This document shows, piece after piece, positions 56,030 to 64,000 of a stretch of DNA of 64,000 bases; within the stretch, counting starts at the first letter, position 1, and each line of letters opens with the position of its first letter. The stretch is from positions 13,755,971 through 13,819,970 of the forward strand of contig OX336338.1 of NCBI GenBank assembly GCA_946902875.1. Direction: 5' to 3'. This DNA comes from Nematopogon swammerdamellus. Taxonomy: Eukaryota; Arthropoda; Insecta; Lepidoptera; Adelidae. Below the pieces are notes generated by a model. It had not been told where the DNA came from, ran no database searches, and was given only the letters and a program-made list of their open reading frames with translations. A program made the translations under genes and the position numbers.

Positions 56030-58510
56030 AAAAGTAAAACTATTCGCCAGAATAAAAGCTATACCTTATATGTATTCAAAATTAATATTGAATTCAAGAA
56101 CATATTTGAGGATAGATGGCTAAGCCTAAAAGTTGGATGCCGAGCGAATGTGAGACATAGCTAAAAAGTAAAACTGTTTGCCGGAATAAAAGTTATACCT
56201 ACTCATCCTTAAATTTCAAATTTTTTTCTTTTAATTGATGAATATAATCATAATGAAGAAAAAAACCGCAGACACAGGATAGTTCGCATCTAACGATAGG
56301 TATTGAATAAGCACAAAAAATTCGGGTGCAGAACGAATGTGAGAACTACACCAGCGTCGGAAAGGAAACATGATAGTCATGAGTTTTCTAAATACAAGTA
56401 ATTAGCCAGCGTGTTGAGCTAGGATGTTTATTCTAGGGACATTGTGAAGAAATTTTACAGCTTGTAAGGACTTATAGTTAAAAAGTAAAAACAAGTGCAA
56501 GTATAAAAGGTATAGGTACCTTATATTTCAAAATGTTTAATTCATGAATAAAATCTGAATTTAAAAAACGCCAGTCACAGGAAAATTCGCATTAACAATA
56601 ATTAGTATTGAAGCTGCCTAAAAAGACGAGTGCCGAGCGAATGCGAAGCCTACAGTAAAAAAAGTTAAAATATTTGCCAGAATAAAAGTTACAGCCATCA
56701 TTAAATTTCAAAATCATAAAATTCACGAACATAATCATAATTTTAAAAATTTTAGTTACAGGCATTGATTTCACAGGTAATTTCGCATAAGTAATAGAAT
56801 AAACACAAAAAGTCGGGTGTAGAATGAATGTGAGAGATGGACCAGCATCGGAAAGGAAACATGATAGTCATGATTTCGCTCTGCGCAAGAAATTAAAATT
56901 AGTAACTAGCCAAAGCGTTGGGCTAGTATATTTATTCTAGTGCCATTGTGAAGTTTTTACAAAGTTTCTAGGACATATAGTTAAAAAGTTTAAAAAGTAT
57001 TTCAAAATCTTTCATTCATGTATATAATTGGAATTAAAAAAATGCCAGTCACAGGAAAGATCACATCAATAAGTATCAAATGCGCCTAAAAAGGCAGGTG
57101 CCGAGCGAATGCGAAACCCATAGTAAAAAAGTAAAAGTATTTGCCAGAGTAAAAGTTACACCATCTTTAATTCACGAATATAATCAGAATTTTAAAAATG
57201 AGTCACAGGAAAGTTCACATCAAAAGTTATACCTAGGATAAACGAAAAAAGTCGGGTGCAGAATGAATGTGATAGCTGGACCAGCGTCGGCAAGGAAGCA
57301 TGTTAGTCATAATTTCGCTCTGCGCAAGAAATTAAAATTAGTAGCTAGCCAAAGTTGGGCTAGGATATTTATTCTAGTGTCATTTTGAAGAGTTTTTACA
57401 AAGCTACTAGGACCCATAGTTCAAAAGTAAAAAAATGTGCAAGAATAAAAGTTATACCTTATCCTTCAAATTCTTTCATTCATGAATATAATCGGAGTCT
57501 TAAAATCGCCAGTCACAGGAAAGATTGCATCAATATGAATATAATCCGCCTAAAAAGGCAGGTGCCGATCGATTGCGAAACCCATAGTAAAAAAGTAAAA
57601 GTATTTGCCAGAATAAAAGTTACCATTATATTTTAAAATCTTTAATTCACGAATATAATCAGAATTTTAAAAACGCTAGTCACAGGAAAGTTCCCATCAA
57701 AAGTAATAGAATAAACACAAAAAGTCAGGTGGAGAATGAATGTGAGAGTTGGACCAGCGTTGGAAAGGAAACATGATAGTCATGATTTCGCTCTGCGCAA
57801 GAAATTAAAATTAGTAGCTAGGCAAAGCGTTGTGCTTGGATATTTATTCTAGTGTCTTTGTGAAGAGTTTTTACAAAGCTACTAGGACCTATAGTTAAAA
57901 ATTTTAAAAATGTGCAAGAATAAAAGGTTTACCCTATATTTCTAAATCTTTAATTCACAAATATAATCAGAATTAAAAATACCCTAATCACAGGAAAGTT
58001 CGCATAAAAAGTAATAGAAATAAACACAAAAAGCCAGGTGCAGAACGACGGTGAGAGTTGGACCAGCGTTGGAAAGGAAACATGAAAGTTATGATTTCGC
58101 TCTGCGCATAAAATTAAAATTAGTAGCTAGCGAAAGCGTTGGGCTAGGATATTGTTTATAGAGTCATTGTGAAGAGTTTTTACAAAGCTACTAGGACCTA
58201 TAGTTGAAAGTTAAAAATATGTGCAAGAGTAAAAGGTATATCTTATATTTCTAAATCGTTCATTCATGTCATGAATCTAGTTGGACTTTTAAAAACGCCA
58301 GTCACAGGAAAGATCGCATCAGAAGTAATTGAATAAAACACAAAAAGTCGGGTGCAGAACGAATGTAAGAACTGGACCAGAGTCTGAAAGGAAACATGAT
58401 AGTCATGATTTCGCTCTGCGCAAGAAATTAAAATTAGTAGCTAGCCAAAGTGTTGTGCCAGGAATTAAAAAGTAAAAATATTTGCCAAAATAAAAGTTAG
58501 TAGGTACCTA
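56030..58510. repeat. 2.5-kb complex tandem repeat (about 310-bp unit plus optional 160-bp unit)
   Basis: GGAAAGGAAACATGATAGTC and its neighbours recur near 56358, 56849, 57290, 57760, 58070 and 58384. The intervals of about 440-490, then about 310, show a long form containing an extra block (GGTGCCGAGCGAATGCGAA, TATTTGCCAGAATAAAAGTT) and a short form without it. No coding potential. Confidence 0.88.
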
Positions 58511-59196
58511 CTTCCTTAAACACAATCTTAGGTCATAAATATAAAGGGAATTTTAAATTTAATGAAAAGCCAGTTACAGCAAGCGCTTATCACATCACCC
58601 CAATCAACTTGCCTCAAGCCTGCTGAACACGGCAGACAATGTAAACAGACTAAAGCGGACAGTCTTTCTCCAAATCCGAGCTCCAAAAAGAGCTCTGAAG
58701 AATATGAGCGAAAGCAAATTTGAAGTACAGACTGCCAGAATACTGTCCACATTTTCTTCCTGCTACTGCTTGTCCGCGGTTCAGCAGGACAACTATCTAC
58801 CTCCTGTCATCCGTCAGTGTCAATAGCAAATGAAAGAGGACATCACGTTTTCACCTAAACCTTAGTGTCTTAACAAAAAATAACTTAATTTGCATACAAC
58901 CAACAAAGAGTGTTACCCATAACTATGAAGTTTTTAAAGTAAATTAATTTGTAACGAATTCCTGCACATACAATCTGCATTATCTTTAGTGGTTCTACTT
59001 GGGTGTTGATATTGTGTGGTTCATTGCCAAGGACTTAATACTATCACCTCCTTTACAAGGAACGGTGTGTTCGAACCCACTGACGAGCCTCTCTTTCTTT
59101 CTTGTATATATATATCTATATATAATATATTATATGCCATAATAATTAAATTTTGACACCAGCCAGAAGTATATTACATAGACATGGGTTACGAAC
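58511..59196. other. Unr intron, no recognised element
   Basis: A 74-codon - strand open stretch (58528-58752) has no recognisable domain. AT microsatellite near 59105-59130. Confidence 0.4.
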
Positions 59197-59322
59197 CTGA
59201 TACATTTGGAAGAGTGCGCTGTCGTCTTCGCGGTGCAACTTTGTCTCGTCTTTGACAAAGCGAGCGGGATGCTTAGAGGTTCCGCTAGCCTGGAACGAAG
59301 CTCCGTCTTCCTTTCGAGAGTC
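59197..59322 (-). CDS. Unr: Unr/CSDE1 exon e (candidate cassette exon)
   Basis: Acceptor TGAACAAACAG, donor TATCAG|gttcgt; 126 bp, phase 0 at both ends, so skipping keeps the frame. It encodes DSRKEDGASFQASGTSKHPA, RFVKDETKLHREDDSALFQM and YQ. Good codon usage and splice signals support coding, but I do not recognise this hydrophilic 42-residue segment in vertebrate CSDE1, and it carries no cold-shock motif. It could be a lineage-specific linker or alternatively spliced. Confidence 0.65.
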
Positions 59323-59722
59323 CTGTTTGTTCAAATTGTTTTCATATTAAAATATATTTCCAAAACTGTGGGTACACACTTACGTGTTCACCAACTAAAC
59401 CCAGCGAAAAGCTAGCATTAACTTTGTTTAATTTCAAAGATAACTTTGTCACTGCTTCAAATTAAAATTTTGCATATTTGGAAAATTTTATCCCACAAAT
59501 CAACAATACCAGCTAAACAAAACAGTTCATCCTTTTAAACTTTTTGGCATATGAAACCTAAATAAGGCACTACTATGGACTTTGCTCTGACGAAATTGCT
59601 TCCCTCCTGTTCGCCTTCGCCAAACCCATCACATTTACATTATGTTAATCACAGAACAGGTAATGTAGCCAAGCTTGTCAACTTTGGATGTAGTTAAATG
59701 TGAGCAGGTGAGGTGATATTTG

Positions 59723-59972
59723 CCTGCGTGTATGGGTGGGGTGTTGGGGCGGGCGCGGCGGCGGCGGTGGTGGTGGTGGTGGTGGTGGCGGTGGTGACTG
59801 CGGGCGCTGGTGCGGCCGGCTGGCTCTCTTTGGGTGCGGGGAGGGCGGCGCACGCGGTGCGTTTAGCTACGTCACCCACGAGGCTGCCGGGCGGCAGGTG
59901 CTTGATGCGGATTGCAGTCTGACGCGACTTCATGTTGGAGAAGCTCGACACAGGGTTCACAGTGTATTCCAC
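59723..59972 (-). CDS. Unr: Unr/CSDE1 exon d
   Basis: Acceptor GTGTGCGACAG. It encodes VEYTVNPVSSFSNMKSRQTA then IRIKHLPPGSLVGDV, matching the end of a cold-shock domain and the 'AIRIKxLPxG' linker of CSDE1. An Ala/Pro-rich stretch with a run of Thr (ACC repeats, 59760-59790) and PTPHPYTQ follows. The best phase-0 end is CACGCAG|gcaaat, a GC-AG intron with coding to 59724. A GT donor (CTC|gtgggt) earlier in the exon would also keep phase 0. Boundary uncertain. Confidence 0.82.
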
Positions 59973-60290
59973 CTGTCGCACACATTTTTGGTTATCTCTA
60001 CTGATCTGTCTGTCTGTAACAGGTATACTCAAAAAATACTGACATAATTTATATTTTGAGTACCTATGCTAAGTTAAATATATGGTTAAATATAAACATT
60101 TCCATAAAAAAATAATACAGCTAACATCATGAGAAATGTGATAGAGTTAGCAACGAGAAGTAAAAATGATTGAAATTGTAAATTAGACTCTAACTACGGT
60201 GACCAGATTCCTACTGGCTCACCCGGCTAACCCATCAACGCTATACAGATCTCACAATAACTTTGGACTGAAAATTAAGAAACCGTCGAC
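59973..60290. other. Unr intron, nothing recognised
   Basis: No repeat or gene signal identified. Confidence 0.4.
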
Positions 60291-60299
60291 ATTTTAACA

Positions 60300-60960
60300 A
60301 AAGGCGAGAATAGCCAAACAAGGTCTAGGTACTCAAAGACGCCAATGATAAGTGCTATTCAAGCCTTACCCAACACATCGCTACATCAGATGAACTGGAG
60401 TCAAGACTCGACTTCTACATATCATTCCAAGTAAGTACCCGCACCAAGAGATCTGGACTTGGTAAAGAATCAGCATTCAACTGTACGCCTTGAACCTAGA
60501 AATGCAGAATGACTGGCTAACTGTGAGTCTGTCCACTTCAATACAGAAGGGATGAAGTGGAAATCCATAATATACAACTTGTCCCCAAACTGTTTAACTT
60601 TTACCTAAAATATGCTTTCCAACTTAATCTCCCTGACCCGAGTAACCTAGTTCGATGGTGGAAATCTACAAATAGATTATGCCCATCGTGTACTCGTAAG
60701 TAGGCACTGCCAAACATTTGCTATGTGGATGAAAAAATACTACTTGAGAAAGGCCAATATTCCCACCGTCATGATAAAGAGGCCATCAACCTCTCCATCG
60801 CACGGATCAGGAAGGGGAAAACCAGTAGTGGCTTCCAGATCGTCAACTTTGTGAAACCTGGAGCCAATAAGCTGCCCAAGGACAGGACTAAACCTTCCCC
60901 AATTTTGGAAGCAGCAATGTCAAATATTGATGGACACACATGAAAAGCATCAAGTTCCTT
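60300..60960 (+). mobile_element. degenerate LINE RT C-terminal region
   Basis: Frames on the + strand include LVRWWKSTNRLCPSC and LLEKGQYSHRHDKEAINLSI. These match the zinc-knuckle-like 'W..t..C..C' and 'aL..GrY.wRHd.vL..ia' block of some non-LTR polymerases. Frames are broken. Confidence 0.45.
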
Positions 60961-61214
60961 TAGAAATCTGTACCACAGCATGTAGTACTCGTTGAACTTT
61001 ACAATTCCATGGTAAAGTAACATACCGAAGGAACACAACTTCAAAGTAAACAAGTAGGTACTGCAACTTAGTAGACTGGATAGTGAGGAACGGATTCAAG
61101 ACTGATCTCTTCGCTGTGGAAGTCAGATCAAAAGGACTACCAGAGAAGTCGCTCTACAGTTTCATCAAGAACCAAGATGCCTGCCAAGATCGATGCTAAG
61201 CTAATATAATATGA

Positions 61215-61470
61215 AAGAGCTTCGAAAACCTCACTGGAGGCATCCTACAGAATATGGATGGGCAGAGAGGGGGGTCGAGAGCGGGACTGGTGGTTCTCCG
61301 CGTCCTAGTCATCGCAGACTAGCTGAAGAGGGCTTGATGCGAGCTGAAAGGTAATGCATGCTGGAGCCACTCGCTAGTCCCGACCTCGATTGACACCCTC
61401 CGGGCCTCCTCTACTGCCAATGGGCCCGGATATGTTTGGTGAAGCCATCGCGAGCTCAGTTCGACACCAA
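61215..61470 (+). repeat. dispersed repeat, copy 2 of two
   Basis: Shares CACTGGAGGCATCCTACAGA, GAGGGCTTGATGCGAGCTGA and CAATGGGCCCGGATATG with 40430-40760. It follows the LINE fragment and may be its 3' end. Confidence 0.6.
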
Positions 61471-61602
61471 GATTTTCAATGGTTTTGTTATTGTTTCTTT
61501 TTATGGTTCTATAGCAACAAACTAAAAAACAGAGAAATAGTGGTCTAGGCTAGAAAAGTAAAGTGGTGCAGGTGTAAGTTGAATAGACAATGTAAGAGTG
61601 AC

Positions 61603-61735
61603 CTCATCTCCGAGAGAGAGCTCCTGTCCGAGCCGCAGGACCTCCGCGAAGTGAAAGAAGAGCTTCAGGTCGCGGTCGAGGGTGCGGATGAATCCGAAGC
61701 CCTCCTTCAGAGAGCAGACCACACCTCGTTCCCGC
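61603..61735 (-). CDS. Unr: Unr/CSDE1 exon c (cold-shock domain core)
   Basis: Acceptor GTGTATCAG, donor GATGAG|gtcact. It encodes RERGVVCSLKEGFGFIRTLD, RDLKLFFHFAEVLRLGQELS and LGDE. GFGFI and LFFHF are the RNP1 and RNP2 strands. The end LGDE joins VEYTV of exon d, completing the domain. Phases 2 in (one base completes an Arg codon) and 0 out. Confidence 0.94.
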
Positions 61736-61779
61736 CTGATACACACACAAGACCGCACACAACACTATAATTTGACAAA

Positions 61780-62590
61780 TCAATTAAAACCCGTTTTTGG
61801 GGTTGGGTAGCCAGCGTTGCTGGCAGGGAACCTTATAAATCGGTCAGGTTGTCTCTCTGTTGTCCGTGTGCCACAGGATGTAGCTCCTAAACGGTTTGAG
61901 CGATCTACATAAAACTTGGAATATGTATAGATTTCAGAGAGATAATAAAATGTAGGAGCAGAGTCAGGTATTCTCAAAGTATAGTTAGTAGGGGCTGCAA
62001 AAATCTAATTGAAAGTAAAAGTATTATTCTAATCCCTTCGGCCGTCTACGTAACCGTAGTTTCATAACCAGTTACCAATGAGGAATAAATGATCTTTCCA
62101 CGAAACCGGTTTCGATCTAAGAATTATATTTCAGTATTTCAAATGGTTATCTCTTCCTTCTGAGTGTAGAAGTTTCTCAGATGCGTGCGGTGCGGGGTGC
62201 GAAGCGGGTGGAGTGGGAAGGGGAGGGAGTGCGACGCGGGGGGTTCAGCTGCATGGAGCAACTGCACACATTCGTTATGCGTGCAAGACGGGAATACCTA
62301 CAGAACCCTCTGCGTCTTAACAATGTTCGCATTTTTTTTTTACTTATATTTATGTTGCTATCTGTGTACCTTTTAATAATATTAGAACTTTAATTTGAAT
62401 TTGATTACACCATACACTCAGATGCAATAAGCTCCAATCGAGATAGTATCCAGCAACATTACGTTATAGATTTATGTTTATGTATGCCATACATCCAGTA
62501 ACGACACAAAAGTCGAAATAAGTGTAATGTAATGATTAGTAAGGACTCGTGCATCATGATTTAGTCTTTAGTAGCTCATCAAAGAATTCA
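61780..62590. other. Unr intron, RTE-like debris
   Basis: 61795-61990 contains GGGTTGGGTAGCCAGCGTTG and CTAAACGGTTTGAGCGATCT, typical of dispersed lepidopteran repeats. The rest is unclassified. Confidence 0.45.
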
Positions 62591-62593
62591 CAC

Positions 62594-62676
62594 CTCTCGC
62601 CGGAGACGTGGAAGGACTCGTCCAAAAGAGAGATGTTGGTGGCGCGGCGCAGCTGGTCGCGGCGGTCTGTCGCCAC
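62594..62676 (-). CDS. Unr: Unr/CSDE1 exon b
   Basis: Acceptor TTGTTGACAG, donor GCGAGAG|gtgtga. It encodes VATDRRDQLRRATNISLLDE then SFHVSGE. This is the highly conserved 'TDRRDQLxRATNI' element of CSDE1 following 'GDWVQFQ' of exon a. Phase 0 in, phase 2 out. Confidence 0.95.
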
Positions 62677-62797
62677 CTGTCAACAAACAACATTCTATGT
62701 CAATACACAATATCAACCAACAATCACATACAACTAAAGCATCTGCCAGAACTGTATAGGATCAGGGCCCACCACCAAAGCAAATCACTCTATGTTA

Positions 62798-63299
62798 TGG
62801 TGGCATTTCACTTGGCTTAGCGTATTCGTATGCTGTTATTTGGTCAAACATTTTAGCGCCAACAAACATACCTACACAAATCGGGCATCCACACATGGAC
62901 TCAAATAGCGAATAATTTGCATGTTTGCCTTATTTGCCTTGCTACGCTCCCAAGATGGACACGTTGACAGCCGCAGCTCTGTATTATTATCTTAATGCGC
63001 AATACTACATGCTATGTCTGCACAAGTACAAAATTACTAAAAGTCCATGGAAAAGAAGGCCAGAAAGGTGACGCGCACGCAACTGAACAAACAAAGTGTG
63101 GACAGCCTGCGCGAATATTTGGTCTATTTGAAGCGTGACCAAACACCGACAAGCTGACGAAAAAGATTATTTGCTATTTGCGTTATTTGCTTTTTTGCAC
63201 AAAGAGACCAAATAGAAACGAATATGGCCTCTACACTTGGCCGTTTTCGAGCAAATAAGGCAAATACACGAATACGCTAAGCCAAGTGAAGTGCCGGCA
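62798..63299. mobile_element. PIF-Harbinger-like MITE, copy 3
   Basis: Ends TGGTGGCATTTCACTTGG and TGCCGGCACTTCACTTGG, then CTTAGCGTATTCGT on both sides; TTA duplications 62795-62797 and 63300-63302. It lies in the intron between exons a and b. Same general end design as 43875-44494. Confidence 0.78.
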
Positions 63300-63329
63300 T
63301 TACATGTTAAAAAATTAAAAATATTCGAC

Positions 63330-63584
63330 CTGGAACTGCACCCAGTCTCCATGCCTGAGCGTGAACTCGCCGGACTGGTCCTTGTCGCCGAAGGGCACCT
63401 CGACCTCCGAGTAGTCGACGGCGCGGTAGCGTATGCGGCCGGGGAGCGGGTCGCTCTGGTGGCGCACCGTGCTCCCGCGCTCCAGCGACTTGAGCACCTG
63501 CCCGCGGAACACCTCCGGGCTCACGTCCTCGAACACCACCGACCCGCCCGGCAGCTTCGTTATGTTGCATGCTACTTCTTTGCC
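63330..63584 (-). CDS. Unr: Unr/CSDE1 exon a (most 5' exon in the window)
   Basis: Acceptor TTCTTCTCACAG, donor TTCCAG|gtcgaa; 85 codons, phase 0. It encodes GKEVACNITKLPGGSVVFED, VSPEVFRGQVLKSLERG, PLPGRIRYRAVDYSEVEVPF and GDKDQSGEFTLRHGDWVQFQ. This is the end of one cold-shock domain plus the following non-canonical cold-shock-like segment of CSDE1. Unr is a cytoplasmic mRNA-binding translational regulator; in Drosophila it acts with Sxl on msl-2 mRNA. Preceding domains lie beyond base 64000. Confidence 0.94.
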
Positions 63585-64000
63585 CTGTGAGAAGAACATT
63601 ATCATTTATATTATTATATTATTATTTATAGCACTAACAGCTTGAAGCTGATGCGTGCATATCATTTTTTTTTCTCTAGAGTGCACTTGTTTTTATTTTA
63701 ATGAATTCCTTTTTTTTAGGCTATTTCCATTCTATCAGTGAAATTTTTTTCTTTTTTTTTTTATTTGTTTTAAAAATACATTCGACAAACACAATAATAA
63801 GTAAGTAAATAAATAAGTCATAAAAAGAAACTGACAAATAAACGTGACAATCTAGTGCACCTAATGAACATCTTATCAGCTTTATTATATATTAACCAGT
63901 TCTGGCATGTACCTATGGTTTATTGGTTGAACCTCTCCATACCTAATAGAACCTGAAACTTCATATCTGAGTAGGAATCTTTATAATATTGAAGAAAAAA
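63585..64000. other. Unr intron at window end
   Basis: T-rich and AT-rich DNA; no exon or repeat recognised. Confidence 0.5.

Noticed and set aside
59694..60047. + strand Gly/Val/Ala-rich frames
   Set aside because: Antisense of Unr exon d and its ACC repeat; not independent genes.

Overview
The window looks like the nuclear genome of a lepidopteran (moth or butterfly). The evidence is AT-rich DNA with GT-AG introns, two transmembrane insect-type peptidoglycan recognition receptors (PGRPs) in tandem, an insect Unr/CSDE1 gene, and a repeat load typical of Lepidoptera: a mag-like short-LTR retrotransposon, jockey-like LINEs, PIF-Harbinger, hAT and piggyBac relics, and RTE-like ends with tandem ACAA. 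I cannot name the species.

Three host genes are supported. On the + strand, two receptor genes lie in tandem. A PGRP-LA-like gene has a transmembrane exon at 5092-5318 and its whole PGRP domain in one exon, 5654-6192. A PGRP-LC-like gene has exons at 18596-18754, 20188-20389, 21974-22086 and 24294-24547. Splice phases agree at every join. Both lack the zinc-binding Cys of amidase PGRPs, so they should be receptors or modulators of the IMD immune pathway, not enzymes. The cytoplasmic exons of both genes were not found. On the - strand, at least ten exons of Unr/CSDE1 (multi-cold-shock-domain mRNA-binding protein) run from 63584 down to 38945 with consistent phases. Its 5' end lies beyond the window and its last exon was not identified.

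The rest is mostly mobile DNA and introns. Bases 1-5000 hold an RTE-like repeat end, G37 and C20 homopolymers, a deleted mag-type Ty3/gypsy element with identical 113-bp LTRs, and a LINE 3' end. Bases 6400-10100 hold a MITE, a 958-bp hAT-like element, and a 2.2-kb terminal-inverted-repeat element that contains a broken plexin-type IPT/TIG gene fragment. Bases 14.5-18.5 kb hold a Harbinger MITE inside a LINE relic, a 667-bp inverted-repeat element and a tRNA/5S-rRNA-headed SINE. The PGRP-LC introns contain a nearly perfect 195-bp foldback and two mirror-arranged clusters of a GGCCGAAGGCC-centred repeat. Bases 31006-38291 are one 7.3-kb hAT-like composite that split a jockey-like LINE and later received a SINE, a pyrimidine tract and a deleted piggyBac copy. 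The Unr introns hold SINEs, several TTA-flanked MITEs and a 2.5-kb complex tandem repeat.

The strongest unusual signals are the GGCCGAAGGCC foldback arrays, a set of SINEs that appear to swap promoter heads on a shared body, the transposon-captured plexin fragment, and the nested hAT/LINE/piggyBac structure. All calls come from reading the sequence; no database search was run.
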